Shown: positions 44,521 to 54,386, counted from the stretch's first letter. The stretch is 64,000 nucleotides of DNA from an uncultured Clostridium sp. (GCA_900538475.1 UPYT01000011.1:37933-101932); one strand, 5' to 3'. The notes: generated by a model not told the origin, from the letters alone. Program-made: numbers and translations.

Positions 44521-46269
44521 ATGGAGAATATTACAATTAAAATTAACGGCATTGAAGTAAGTGCTCCAAAAGGCTCCACCATCCTGGAAGCAGCCCGTCT
44601 GGCTCACATTGAAATTCCTACTCTCTGCTTTTTAAAGGATATCAATGAGATCGGCGCCTGCCGTATGTGTGTAGTGGAGGTTAAGGGAGCAAAAAGCCTG
44701 GTTGTAGCCTGTGTATACCCCATCAATGCGGGTATGGAGGTATGGACCAACACCCCGAAGGTACTGGAATCCCGCAAGAAAACCCTTCAGCTTCTGCTTT
44801 CCAACCATAATCGCAGCTGTCTGTCCTGCGTCCGCAGCGGAAACTGTGAGCTGCAGCAGATGGCAAAAGAACTGGGCGTAGAAGACGAGGGATATTATGA
44901 CGGCGAGCATACTCCGTCCTGTATTGATGACAGCGCGGTTCATATGATTCGTGACAACAGCAAGTGTATCCTTTGCCGTCGCTGTATTGCTGTCTGTGAA
45001 AAGGTACAGAATATCGGCGTAATCGGCGCAAACGAAAGAGGCTTTGCCACCTTCGTCGGCTCTGCCTTCAATATGGGACTGGGCGAAACCAGCTGTGTAT
45101 CCTGTGGACAGTGTATCGCTGTCTGTCCTACCGGTGCCCTTCAGGAAAAATCTCAGGTTGATGAGGTTCTTGCAGCGATTGCAGATCCTTCCAAACATGT
45201 GATTGTTCAGACCGCTCCCGCTGTGCGGGCTGCTTTGGGTGAAGAATTTGGCTATCCCATCGGAACCAACACAGAAGGAAAGATGGCTGCCGCCCTGAGA
45301 AGAATCGGTTTTGATAAAGTATTTGACACCAACTTCAGCGCAGACTTAACCATCATGGAAGAAGCCCATGAATTCCTGGATCGGGTACAGAACGGCGGTA
45401 AGCTGCCTCTGATTACCTCCTGTTCTCCGGGCTGGATTAAATACTGTGAACACTATTATCCAGATATGACTGAGAATCTGTCCTCCTGCAAATCTCCGCA
45501 GCAGATGTTCGGCGCAATTGCCAAATCCTACTACGCAGAGAAGCAGGGACTGGATCCCAAGGATATTGTATCTGTTTCCATCATGCCCTGTACTGCAAAG
45601 AAATTTGAAGTACAGCGCCCGGACGAGGCAGCCAATGGCGTACCGGATGTAGACTACTCCCTGACAACCAGAGAGCTGGCCCGCATGATCCGCAAGGTAG
45701 GCATCCGCTTCCGCGATCTGCCGGACGAGGGCTTTGATGCACCTCTGGGACTGGGTACCGGCGCAGCTGTTATCTTCGGAGCCACAGGCGGCGTTATGGA
45801 AGCAGCTCTGCGTACTGCAGTAGAAACCCTGACTGGTGAAGAGCTCCAGAGCCTTGATTTCACAGAAGTCCGCGGTATGGAAGGCATCAAGGAGGCTACC
45901 TACCCAGTTGCCGGCATGGATGTAAAGGTTGCCGTTGCTTCCGGTCTTGGCAATGCGAAAAAGCTTCTTGATAAAGTAAAATCCGGCGAGGCAGAGTATC
46001 ACTTTATCGAGATTATGGGCTGCCCCGGCGGCTGCATCAATGGCGGCGGACAGCCCCAGCAGCCTGGATATGTGCGCAATACCGTAGATATCCGCGCTCT
46101 GCGCGCCCAGGTACTCTACGATTCCGATAAGAATAATCCGATTCGGAAATCCCATGAGAACCCGGCCATCAAGGAACTGTATGCAACCTACTTAGGCGAA
46201 CCGGGAAGTGAAAAGGCTCACCACCTGCTGCACACAACCTACATTAAGAGAAAAATAAACGAAATCTAA
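44521..46269 (+). CDS. hydA: Electron-bifurcating [FeFe] hydrogenase, catalytic subunit HydA
   Basis: A 582-residue enzyme that produces or uses H2. N-terminal [2Fe-2S] (Cys36, 47, 50, 64), a His-ligated [4Fe-4S] (HNRSCLSCVRSGNCE), two [4Fe-4S] (CILCRRCIAVCE and CVSCGQCIAVCP), then the H-cluster: L1 TSCSPGW (299-305), L2 MPCTAKK (355-361) and L3 EIMGCPGGC (497-505). In L1 a Ser follows the cluster Cys where classic hydrogenases have the proton-relay Cys. GGAGG spacing favours the ATG at 44521 over one six bases earlier. With HydB and HydC it couples H2 to ferredoxin plus NAD(H). Confidence 0.96.
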   Translation: MENITIKINGIEVSAPKGSTILEAARLAHIEIPTLCFLKDINEIGACRMCVVEVKGAKSLVVACVYPINAGMEVWTNTPKVLESRKKTLQLLLSNHNRSCLSCVRSGNCELQQMAKELGVEDEGYYDGEHTPSCIDDSAVHMIRDNSKCILCRRCIAVCEKVQNIGVIGANERGFATFVGSAFNMGLGETSCVSCGQCIAVCPTGALQEKSQVDEVLAAIADPSKHVIVQTAPAVRAALGEEFGYPIGTNTEGKMAAALRRIGFDKVFDTNFSADLTIMEEAHEFLDRVQNGGKLPLITSCSPGWIKYCEHYYPDMTENLSSCKSPQQMFGAIAKSYYAEKQGLDPKDIVSVSIMPCTAKKFEVQRPDEAANGVPDVDYSLTTRELARMIRKVGIRFRDLPDEGFDAPLGLGTGAAVIFGATGGVMEAALRTAVETLTGEELQSLDFTEVRGMEGIKEATYPVAGMDVKVAVASGLGNAKKLLDKVKSGEAEYHFIEIMGCPGGCINGGGQPQQPGYVRNTVDIRALRAQVLYDSDKNNPIRKSHENPAIKELYATYLGEPGSEKAHHLLHTTYIKRKINEI

Positions 46270-46890
46270 GCTACTTTATTTTATTTCTGTCATAGACAAA
46301 AAGAGGGTGTTGCAAAATATGGTAATCCTACTGGATATAGCATTTTTCTTGTTATGCAAACTGCCATATCTGGAGTGAAAAACCTGTTTTGCGACCCCCG
46401 CTTCCTTTTATATGGATCTTCTGAGTGCTCTATGTTTGGATTAGATACGTCATTTCCTCATCGCATACTCCATTCCTACCTCTCTTTGATCTTACTATCG
46501 CTTCATCCAATTTTTAGAGAGGCTTTCCTATAATAAACTATTCCACCATAATCCCTAATCCATATTTTTTATTTTAGGGCGCAATACTCAAGAAAGTATT
46601 ACTTAGTACAAACTCACGCAAATAGTTTTTCATTAAATCACTTTTTCACTATAACGCAACTATCTCTATCATGTAAAAAAATATATCTTGGCACATTACT
46701 GCACTGGATCGCAGCAACGGCTGCGCCAGCAGCTATTTTTCTCTTCCACCCCATGGCGATCCTCGCGGAACGTTTTTGTATCATAGCCCGCCGCGTTTCT
46801 CTGCCACATAAAAACTGCCGCCGAGGATAACCAGACATCCCCGGCAGCAGCCATTATTTTTTCAGAAACTATTCCATTAAAAAGAATCCA
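46270..46890. other. Gene-free region with repeat remnants
   Basis: 620 bases without a credible gene. A hairpin (GGGTGTTGCAAAAT with GTTTTGCGACCCCC, 46306-46400) probably ends the hydA transcript. TTCTTGTTATGCAAA near 46346 appears inverted near 56070. CATGGCGATCCTCGCGGAAC at 46752-46771 is identical to 56151-56170. It reads as decayed dispersed repeats. Confidence 0.55.
46752..46771 (+). repeat. Dispersed repeat core, copy 1
   Basis: The 20-base sequence CATGGCGATCCTCGCGGAAC is identical to 56151-56170, in similar surroundings (TTCTCT a few bases upstream). Confidence 0.65.
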
Positions 46891-48348
46891 TTATTCTCCT
46901 CTGTGCATATGCAGATCGTCCAGACCCTTTTCCTTCAGGTTTGCAAATACCTCTCTTCCGTCTGCCTGTCCAATCAACAGATCACGAGCCTTCTTTGCCT
47001 CCTGCTCGGTTTTGTGCTTGCTGGGGCCTCCTACACAGCCGCCTACGCATGCCATTCCTTCTACAAAGTCAGCAGGCAGTTTGCCTACCTTCATCAAAAG
47101 CAAAGCCTTCTTACACTCTGCAGCACCGTTGCACTTCATAACATTCGGCTCAATACCTGCATTCATTTCCTTGAAGCACTGTACTACTGCATTGGTAACA
47201 CCGCCGGAATTTCCGAAACGTTTTCCGAATACAGAGCTGTCCTGATAGGTATTCTCCTCCGGTTCCAGTTCTACGCCCTTTGCACGCATCATCGCACGGA
47301 TTTCGCCAAAGGTCATCGCATAGTCTGCATTATCTTTAATATTCAGATCCAGTGTCTCACTCTTCTTTGCAATACACGGCCCGATAAATACTGTAATAGT
47401 CTCCGGATTCTCTCTCTTCAGCATACGGGATATTGCACACATAGGAGATACGGTTGTGGACATATTATCCAGAAGCTGCGGGAAATGCTGCTTGATCATA
47501 TTAACAAATGCAGGACAACAGGATGTGGTCAGCTTCTTGCCTTCCTTATATGCTTCATTCCACTCCATTGCCTCAAAGGCTGCTGTCAGGTCTCCGCCTA
47601 AGCCAACCTCGATCATATCAGCAAAACCAACCTTCTTCAGAGCGGTTCTCCAGCTGGCCATAGTAATATCTGCGCCAAACTGTCCCTCTGTTGCAGGAGC
47701 AACCATAGCAACTACCCGTTTTCCAGCCTTGATCATCTTAATTACATCCACCATAAAGGTTTTTGTTCCGATTGCACCGAAGGGGCAGCTGTGAATGCAG
47801 GCGCCGCACTGAATACATTTTTTCTCATCAATTATGCAGATGCCGTTCTCATCATAGGTAATCGCATCTACTGGACATACCTTCTTACAGGGACGCTCCA
47901 GATGTGCAATTGCATTGTAAGGACAGGCATTGGCACACATACCGCACTCTTTACATTTGTTGGGATCAATATGAGCTCTTGTCTCAGTCATGGTAATAGC
48001 ACCGAATTTACAGGAATTCTGGCATGCCTTACCCATACATTTCCGGCAGTTATCGGTTACAGTATAGGAAGCAATGGGACACTCCTCACAGGCTGCGCCA
48101 ATAACCTGAACCACATTGCGGGTATCCTTACCGCTAGTAGGACACATTCCCTCTGCCAGGCGCACTCTCTGACGGATGATCTCTCTCTCCTTGTAAATAC
48201 AGCACCGGAACTGAGCCTGCGGTCCCGGGATCATCTGATAGGGAATCTCTTCCCGTTTCTCCTCCAGCTCACCCTCCCAGGCCAGCTTTGCTACCTCGTA
48301 AAGTACGTCGTGCTTTAAGCGTAAAATTGTTGCGTCATTTGTTACCAT
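46891..48348 (-). CDS. [FeFe] hydrogenase, monomeric ferredoxin-type (group B-like)
   Basis: A 485-residue protein. A Cys-rich N-terminal region (residues 50-120) precedes ferredoxin motifs CKECGMCANACPYNAI and CIQCGACIHSCPFGAI. The H-cluster domain has L1 TSCCPAF (275-281, proton-relay Cys present), L2 GPCIAKK (323-329) and L3 EGMACVGGCVGG. The extra N-terminal Cys-rich segment and lack of a [2Fe-2S] plant-type domain fit group B. It probably makes H2 from reduced ferredoxin. Last gene of the minus-strand set ferredoxin, hydS-like, SpoIIE, hydrogenase. Confidence 0.92.
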   Translation of the reverse strand: MVTNDATILRLKHDVLYEVAKLAWEGELEEKREEIPYQMIPGPQAQFRCCIYKEREIIRQRVRLAEGMCPTSGKDTRNVVQVIGAACEECPIASYTVTDNCRKCMGKACQNSCKFGAITMTETRAHIDPNKCKECGMCANACPYNAIAHLERPCKKVCPVDAITYDENGICIIDEKKCIQCGACIHSCPFGAIGTKTFMVDVIKMIKAGKRVVAMVAPATEGQFGADITMASWRTALKKVGFADMIEVGLGGDLTAAFEAMEWNEAYKEGKKLTTSCCPAFVNMIKQHFPQLLDNMSTTVSPMCAISRMLKRENPETITVFIGPCIAKKSETLDLNIKDNADYAMTFGEIRAMMRAKGVELEPEENTYQDSSVFGKRFGNSGGVTNAVVQCFKEMNAGIEPNVMKCNGAAECKKALLLMKVGKLPADFVEGMACVGGCVGGPSKHKTEQEAKKARDLLIGQADGREVFANLKEKGLDDLHMHRGE

Positions 48349-48370
48349 GATTTTTCCTCCTCATATACTC

Positions 48371-49552
48371 CTAATAGTAAGTAACTGTAACTTTTTTTCC
48401 CATTTCCTCTGTTACATGCTTTAGCTGCTCCACCAGATTCTGGCGAATACCCAAATCAAAGGGCAGTCCCGGATTCTGGTAGGCACTGTTCATAGCTTTT
48501 CCCACATAGAGATGAAGCTCGGTACAGTCTTCAATCAACATCTTTGCCACCATGGATGCGCCGTTCGGTTTATCCAGCTCCAGGAAAAATTCCTCTGTTA
48601 CGGCTTCTTTTTTTGAATAGCGCCGCAGAAGCTGAATCACACGGTTTAAGGTCAGTACACCCTCTGTCACCAGATCCATTCCTTTCATATAGGCAATGGG
48701 CGGGATATCCGGGTCTACATAGTCCATGGATACGTCAAGAGGCCTGTTCAGCACCCTTGACACAATGGTCGCGCTGGTTCCGCCGCAGACTACATATCTG
48801 GTAGATTCATCACCACTCATAAAGTCTGCGACCATTGCCTCATCCTGAGCAGGATCCCTTGCAGGGCCTGTCATCAGGTGAACCGGTTTTGCATTGATAA
48901 TCCGCATACAGGCTACTGTTGTGTCATCACCAGGCCGGTACTGATACAGCTCATCACATGCCTGGCAGATTGCAGAAGCCAGCCGGACAGCTGAAACTGT
49001 CAGTCCATACTGTTTCACAGCATAGGCTGCAATATCCTCCCACAGCCATCCAAAATTCAGCAGCTGTCCTACCCCCGCATGAACGGTACCGTCGCTCATC
49101 AGAATCAAGGCATCCCCCTTCTGAACCTTAAAACGGTATTCGTTAATCTTCTTTCCCTCTACCTCCCGGATATTCTCCGGAATTGGAATCAGCTTTCCAT
49201 TGCGGATAAAAATACAGCTGGGATTATCAAACTCCACCAGGTAGGCATCTCCGCTGTGGAATACCTGCAGAATACTGAAGGTAGCATAAGCCACCTGCCG
49301 TACCTGACAGATCGGCAACGTCTGCACAATGGTCTCCACACACTCCTCCAGAGTCGCGCCGTTTAAAAACATGGTTCCCAGAATTTTGGAAGTCAGAGTA
49401 GCCAGAATATTGGCCTTTACACCGCTTCCCATTCCGTCTGCCAGAATCAGAATATTGGAATCCTCCGTCTGCAGCATTTCCACCTTATCGCCGCAGAGCA
49501 CCTCTGAAAACTTGTTCAGGCTTTTATACGCAACGTCTACGGTAATCTCCAT
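48371..49552 (-). CDS. SpoIIE-type PP2C protein phosphatase
   Basis: A 393-residue protein. The PP2C metal motifs are ILILADGMGSGVKA near residue 37, ALILMSDGTVHAG and RPGDDTTVACM. The last 150 residues form an additional domain without a family I can name. No membrane helices. It probably removes phosphate from a partner of the RsbW-like kinase or acts with the PAS hydrogenase encoded immediately upstream. Its ATG follows the upstream stop codon directly, with GGAGG inside the end of that gene. Confidence 0.88.
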   Translation of the reverse strand: MEITVDVAYKSLNKFSEVLCGDKVEMLQTEDSNILILADGMGSGVKANILATLTSKILGTMFLNGATLEECVETIVQTLPICQVRQVAYATFSILQVFHSGDAYLVEFDNPSCIFIRNGKLIPIPENIREVEGKKINEYRFKVQKGDALILMSDGTVHAGVGQLLNFGWLWEDIAAYAVKQYGLTVSAVRLASAICQACDELYQYRPGDDTTVACMRIINAKPVHLMTGPARDPAQDEAMVADFMSGDESTRYVVCGGTSATIVSRVLNRPLDVSMDYVDPDIPPIAYMKGMDLVTEGVLTLNRVIQLLRRYSKKEAVTEEFFLELDKPNGASMVAKMLIEDCTELHLYVGKAMNSAYQNPGLPFDLGIRQNLVEQLKHVTEEMGKKVTVTYY

Positions 49553-51286
49553 CTACCTACCTCCGTTATCGCTGCCGTCCTCTAACAGACTCCTGCAGAG
49601 CGTTGTCAGGGTTGTCTTTGTCTCAGCTGTAGTTTCTCCCAGAAGACCTGCGATCTCCTGGGCAACCATCATCTGCTTATGAATAACCTTCTGGGCCAAA
49701 TCAATGGTATCCAGCTTTTTCTCATAATCCAGGCGAGCCTGCTCTTCCTCTTTCGTAATGTCGATAAAGGTGGCCAGAACCACGTTTTCCTTTTCTATGT
49801 ATACAATATTCTGAAGGGTATCCAATTTTAAATCCGGATAGCTGACCTTTTTTCCATGAATATTCTGATGGGTATCAAATACCCACTGGAAGTCCACCGG
49901 ATCAATAAACTCGTACAGATACATTTTCAATGCCTCTGACCGGGTTTTGCCGAAATACTTCTCTCCAACAGCAGAATATTCCATAATCTTCATGTTCTCA
50001 TCTACAATGAGCACCACATTGGGCGAAGTTTCCATAACCAGATTGGCAAAGGACTCCGACTTCTCATACATAAACGGAATACACATGTTCAGCTCCGCCT
50101 TCCGCTGGAATACTGCAATCGCCTTTTCCCGGCAGGTCGGATATCCGCAGGCTCCGCAGTTTAACTCATCCTCCGGATAAAGCTTTCCTGTCATCGCCAG
50201 AATCTGCTGAATCTCCTCATTGGTTGGAACCGGCTCTTTCGGTGAATGATCGGAAAATACCTTCCGCAGAGAAATTTCCTCCAAAACCGGTCCTGTCTCC
50301 TCACATGGTACAGGCTCTCTTTGAATGGCGTCCTCCATATCCAGCTTCACCTTAAACCGGGAAACTGGACTGTTGGTCACAGTAGGTCCCTGAATACAGC
50401 CGCCGTAACACATATTCATTTCGATGAAGCAGCCTTTAATCTCGCCCCGTACCAGACTTTCGCACAGCTCCATACAATGGGTTTCCCCGTGAACATAAAA
50501 CTTACGGTAATGATCCACCGTCTTCTCTGTTGCCAGAACAGAATTCACCACACCGCTGGATACAGGATACAGGCGGTTTACTCTGGGATTCATAGCTGTA
50601 AACGGCATATCCTCACAATCCTCAATCACAATATCCTCGTCTTCCAGCCAGCGATTCATATCATTAAAATTCAGCACCGCGTCAATATATCCGCTGTGAC
50701 GGGCATCCTGAGCCTCTTTCTTCTTGGCAATACAGGGCCCTAAAAATACCACCTTAATGTCCGTTCCCAGATGCTTTTTCAGCATCATGCCGTGGGCTAT
50801 CATTGGCGATACTACTGGAGCCATCCACGGAGTCAGCTGCGGATAATATTTTTCAATCAGATCATTGACGCTGGGGCAGCAGGTAGTAATAATATTTTCC
50901 ATAGTGCCCTCTTCCAAAAGTCTGGCATACTCGGCTGTCACCAGAGCCGCACCCTCGGAAGTCTCACGCACATCTGCAAAGCCCAGCCGTAAAAGAGCGG
51001 ACCGAACCTGGCCGATGGTCTTGTATTTCAAAAGGCCCATATAAGCAGGTGCAATGGAAACAATTACCTTTTCTCCTCTTCGGAGCATCCCCTTTACCAG
51101 TTCCAGATCACTGACCAGAGTCTTGGCTGACTGAGGACAAATCTGAAGACAGCGTCCGCACAGAATACAGTTTTCCGGTATAATCTCCGCACGGCCGTCC
51201 TTTACCATAATGGCTTTCACTTCACAGTAGCGCACACACTTGTAGCAATGCCGGCACTTGGTGGCCTTGAAGTCAATAATCGCCAT
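49553..51286 (-). CDS. hydS: Sensory [FeFe] hydrogenase with PAS domain (HydS, group C-like)
   Basis: A 577-residue protein. Two [4Fe-4S] sites at residues 11-50 (CRHCYKCVRYC and CILCGRCLQICP). H-cluster motifs are L1 TTCCPSV (134-140), L2 GPCIAKK (183-189) and L3 EMNMCYGGCIQG (289-300). A CGACGYPTC iron-sulfur site lies at 377-385 and a PAS domain spans about 415-525. This is the domain order of putative H2-sensing group C hydrogenases, which pair with phosphatases or kinases. The SpoIIE phosphatase gene follows at once, so signal transfer to it is likely. Confidence 0.92.
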   Translation of the reverse strand: MAIIDFKATKCRHCYKCVRYCEVKAIMVKDGRAEIIPENCILCGRCLQICPQSAKTLVSDLELVKGMLRRGEKVIVSIAPAYMGLLKYKTIGQVRSALLRLGFADVRETSEGAALVTAEYARLLEEGTMENIITTCCPSVNDLIEKYYPQLTPWMAPVVSPMIAHGMMLKKHLGTDIKVVFLGPCIAKKKEAQDARHSGYIDAVLNFNDMNRWLEDEDIVIEDCEDMPFTAMNPRVNRLYPVSSGVVNSVLATEKTVDHYRKFYVHGETHCMELCESLVRGEIKGCFIEMNMCYGGCIQGPTVTNSPVSRFKVKLDMEDAIQREPVPCEETGPVLEEISLRKVFSDHSPKEPVPTNEEIQQILAMTGKLYPEDELNCGACGYPTCREKAIAVFQRKAELNMCIPFMYEKSESFANLVMETSPNVVLIVDENMKIMEYSAVGEKYFGKTRSEALKMYLYEFIDPVDFQWVFDTHQNIHGKKVSYPDLKLDTLQNIVYIEKENVVLATFIDITKEEEQARLDYEKKLDTIDLAQKVIHKQMMVAQEIAGLLGETTAETKTTLTTLCRSLLEDGSDNGGR

Positions 51287-51288
51287 AT

Positions 51289-51528
51289 TTACAGCCTCCC
51301 GAGAATCTCTTTTTCAAAGAACTCCTTTGTAGTTTCCGGAGATAAGGAGTACAGGGTTCCATCAACGGTCACACAAACTCCATTCACGCAGTTTCCAGTA
51401 CAGAATGCACCGTTTAAATCTACTTTATCCGATACTCCATGTTCTTTTACCAGCTGCTGCAGCTGCTGGATAATTTCTCTGGAACCTTTCAAGTGACATG
51501 CGCTTCCAATACAAATTGTAACTCTCAT
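51289..51528 (-). CDS. Small thioredoxin-like [2Fe-2S] protein
   Basis: A 79-residue protein with Cys in TICIGSACHLKG and NGAFCTGNCVNGVC, the NuoE-type [2Fe-2S] pattern. It is three bases ahead of the hydS gene and heads that operon. It probably delivers electrons to the sensory hydrogenase. GAGGG precedes the ATG. Confidence 0.85.
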   Translation of the reverse strand: MRVTICIGSACHLKGSREIIQQLQQLVKEHGVSDKVDLNGAFCTGNCVNGVCVTVDGTLYSLSPETTKEFFEKEILGRL

Positions 51529-51689
51529 AGCTTATCCCTCCATAATGATAAATAGTAACGTAACGATATGTAAAACCCCTCTGTCCAAATTTCTGTCACA
51601 GTTACCCTTATTATCTCATATTGACATATTTTTATCAATTAGTTTTTTGCACAAATCCTTGTTTTTTATGGTATACAAAGCAGCTTTTG

Positions 51690-51698
51690 TGCTATAAT
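51690..51698 (+). promoter_or_regulatory. Extended -10 promoter of the ABC importer operon
   Basis: TGCTATAAT matches the extended -10 consensus (TGnTATAAT), 115 bases before the substrate-binding-protein start. There is no strong -35 box at the right spacing. Confidence 0.55.
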
Positions 51699-51812
51699 GT
51701 CTTTGTTCGTGCTAACCTGTAAGACTGAAATCCATAAATCAGCTCTGACGGAGAAGACGGAATACAACAAAACACGCTTCTAAAGATACACGAACAGAAA
51801 GCGAGGATAACT

Positions 51813-52955
51813 ATGATGAAAAAAACCTGGTCTGCAGCAATGGCCGCACTTATGATCGGCTCTCTTTTAAGCGGATGCTCCGGCAGCAAGACAGCCGCTC
51901 CATCCACCACAGCCGCTTCCTCTGAAGCAGCCACAGAAGCAGAAACCACCATTGAGGCTTTTACGGAAGAAGAAACGGAAAACAGCCAGACAGCAGCAGA
52001 AACTCCTGGAGAGGGAGAAGGCGCTGCAGAAAGCTCTGCCGCCCAGCCGGTAGACTCTGATGTTATTGTCCGTATCGGCTCCTTAAAGGGACCTACCTCC
52101 ATGGGGCTGGTAGAGCTGATGGACAAGGCAGAAAAAAATGAGGCTCTGTGCAATTATGAATTTACTATGGTAACAGCGGCAGATGAGCTTCTTGGAAAAA
52201 TGGTAAGCGGCGATCTGGACATTGCCCTGGTTCCCGCCAACGTAGCTTCTGTTCTCTACAATAAAACTCAGGGCGGTATCTCCGTTCTTGACATCAACAC
52301 TCTGGGTGTACTGGACATTGTAGCATCGGATTCTTCTATCCAGTCCATTGCCGATTTAAAAGGCAAAACCCTTTATCTGACTGGAAAAGGAACCAGTCCG
52401 GACTATGTCATCCGCTATCTGCTGAGTGAAAACGGGCTGAGCGAAAGCGATGTAACCCTGGAATACAAATCAGAACCGACTGAGGTTGCCGCTGTATTAA
52501 AAGAGCAGCCGGATGCCATCGGTCTGCTGCCCCAGCCCTTTGTCACTGCAGCCTGTGCTCAGAATGAAAAACTGAGTATTGTGCTGGATCTGACCAAGGA
52601 GTGGGAAGCCCTTCAGGGAGAAGGCGGAAGTCGTCTGGTAACAGGAGTAACCGTTGTCCGCAACGAATTCCTCAAAGAAAATCCGCCTGTTATTGACACC
52701 TTCCTGACAGAGCACGCTGCTTCCGCTGCCTTTGCCAACGAAAAGCCGGAGGAAGCCTCCCAGCTGATTGCCGCAGCCGGAATCATCGAAAAGGCTCCTG
52801 TGGCCCAGAAGGCGCTGCCTTACTGCAACATTGTCTGCCTGACCGGCGAAGAAATGAAGTCTGCCTTAAGCGGATATCTGCAGGTACTCTTTGATCAGGA
52901 CGCCAAATCTGTCGGCGGAAAACTTCCTGGAGATGAGTTCTACTACATCCAGTAA
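51813..52955 (+). CDS. ABC importer substrate-binding lipoprotein (NMT1/SsuA type)
   Basis: A 380-residue lipoprotein. The lipobox SLLSGC places the acylated Cys at residue 22, followed by a Ser/Thr/Glu/Ala-rich tether to about residue 80. The ligand domain (VIVRIGSLKGPTSMGLVELM, then GDLDIALVPANVA and LKGKTLYLTGKGTSPDYVIR) is of the NMT1/SsuA type that binds sulfonates, nitrate, thiamine precursors or similar. It belongs with the fused permease-ATPase encoded 18 bases downstream. Ligand unknown. Confidence 0.88.
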   Translation: MMKKTWSAAMAALMIGSLLSGCSGSKTAAPSTTAASSEAATEAETTIEAFTEEETENSQTAAETPGEGEGAAESSAAQPVDSDVIVRIGSLKGPTSMGLVELMDKAEKNEALCNYEFTMVTAADELLGKMVSGDLDIALVPANVASVLYNKTQGGISVLDINTLGVLDIVASDSSIQSIADLKGKTLYLTGKGTSPDYVIRYLLSENGLSESDVTLEYKSEPTEVAAVLKEQPDAIGLLPQPFVTAACAQNEKLSIVLDLTKEWEALQGEGGSRLVTGVTVVRNEFLKENPPVIDTFLTEHAASAAFANEKPEEASQLIAAAGIIEKAPVAQKALPYCNIVCLTGEEMKSALSGYLQVLFDQDAKSVGGKLPGDEFYYIQ

Positions 52956-52973
52956 TACAAAAGGGGAGCAGCT

Positions 52974-54386
52974 ATGAAAAACCGGATATCACCTCACAGA
53001 ATTTTTGTAATTCTGTTCTGGATCGCCCTCTGGCAGCTTGCCGGCATGGTCATCCAGAACGACATTATTTTTGCAGGGCCGGCGGACGTAGTCCGCTCCC
53101 TTTCTCTTTTGCTTCCCTCTGCCGAATTCTGGATCTCCATCATCCACTCCTTCGGAAAAATCACCCTGGGTTTTGCAGCCGCCTTTATCGCCGGAATCCT
53201 TCTTGGAAGTCTTGCCTTCCGTTTTCACCTGCTTCGGGAACTGCTAGAGCCTTTAATGCTTCTGGCCAAATCCATTCCTGTGGCCTCCTTTGTCATTCTG
53301 GCCCTCATCTGGATTGGCTCCTCCGGTCTTTCTGTGTTCATTTCCTTCCTGGTCGTATTTCCCATTCTCTATGTAAATACCATTGCCGGACTGGAAAGCA
53401 CGGATCTTAGACTCAAGGAGATGGCTCTTGTATTCCATGTCTCCCTGCCCCGTCGCATTCGTTTTATTTACCTGCCGGCTCTGATGCCATACCTGATCAG
53501 CAGCTGCAAAATTGCCTTGGGAATGAGCTGGAAATCAGGAATTGCCGCTGAAGTTATCGGCGTTCCTTCTCATACTATCGGAGAAAATCTTTACATGGCA
53601 AAAATCTATCTGGCCACACCGGATGTTTTTGCCTGGACCATTGTAATTATTCTGGTCAGCGCCTTATTCGAAAAGTTCTTTCTGTGGCTCATCACATGGA
53701 TAAAGCAGAAAAATGAACAGTATCAGCCCAAAACCAGCCTGCGGCGTGCTTCTGCTTTACAGAACGAAGATTCCGGCGAAGAAAATGTCCTTTCTTCCGG
53801 CTCAAAATCTTCTCCGTCAGCTCCCGCATCTGTCTCCGGACTGTATAAGGCCTATGGGGAGCTTCCTGTTTTAAAGCATCTGGATCTCTCCTTTGCCCCT
53901 GTCGGAGTCTACTGTCTGATGGCTCCCTCCGGCGCCGGAAAAACCACGCTTCTTCGTATTCTGCTGGGTCTGGAAAAACCAGACAGCGGACAGGTGCAGA
54001 TGCCCAGCCCCGTCACCGCAGTCTTCCAGGAAAACCGCCTCTGCGACGCCTTTTCTCCACTGGATAATGTGCTGATGGCCGCCGGGAAAAGCCTTGACCG
54101 TCAAACTGCCTATTCTGAGCTGTGCCGCCTCCTTCCGGAAGAGGCCATACTCCGCCCCTCTTCTACCTTAAGCGGAGGCATGAAACGGCGTGCAGCCATC
54201 GCAAGGGCCCTTTTGGCTCCCTCCCAGGCCATTATTATGGACGAGCCCTTTACCGGCCTGGACGAAGAGACAAAACAGACTGTCATCGACTATGTAAAGA
54301 AAAAAACAGCCGGAAAGCTTTTGCTGATAACCACCCATCAAGAGGAAGAAGCAGCAGCGCTGGGCGGCCAAATTGTAAGGATTTAA
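52974..54386 (+). CDS. ABC importer permease-ATPase fusion
   Basis: A 470-residue protein joining both halves of an NMT1-type importer. Residues 1-245 are a BPD-type permease with about six helices and an EAA loop (KEMALVFHVSLPRRIRFIYL). A Ser/Glu-rich linker spans 250-282. Residues 283-470 are the ATPase: Walker A APSGAGKTT (317-325), signature LSGGMKRR (399-406), Walker B AIIMDEPF (419-426) and H-loop His455. These two parts are normally separate genes (SsuC and SsuB). The ATPase half is compact, about 190 residues. No frameshift or internal stop is seen. Confidence 0.92.
   Translation: MKNRISPHRIFVILFWIALWQLAGMVIQNDIIFAGPADVVRSLSLLLPSAEFWISIIHSFGKITLGFAAAFIAGILLGSLAFRFHLLRELLEPLMLLAKSIPVASFVILALIWIGSSGLSVFISFLVVFPILYVNTIAGLESTDLRLKEMALVFHVSLPRRIRFIYLPALMPYLISSCKIALGMSWKSGIAAEVIGVPSHTIGENLYMAKIYLATPDVFAWTIVIILVSALFEKFFLWLITWIKQKNEQYQPKTSLRRASALQNEDSGEENVLSSGSKSSPSAPASVSGLYKAYGELPVLKHLDLSFAPVGVYCLMAPSGAGKTTLLRILLGLEKPDSGQVQMPSPVTAVFQENRLCDAFSPLDNVLMAAGKSLDRQTAYSELCRLLPEEAILRPSSTLSGGMKRRAAIARALLAPSQAIIMDEPFTGLDEETKQTVIDYVKKKTAGKLLLITTHQEEEAAALGGQIVRI

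Noticed and set aside
45346..46155. 269-codon antisense open frame over hydA
   Set aside because: The sense strand encodes all three H-cluster motifs. The antisense translation shows no domain.
46638..46838. Small minus-strand open frame in the gap after hydA
   Set aside because: No ribosome site, no recognisable protein features, and it covers a dispersed repeat.
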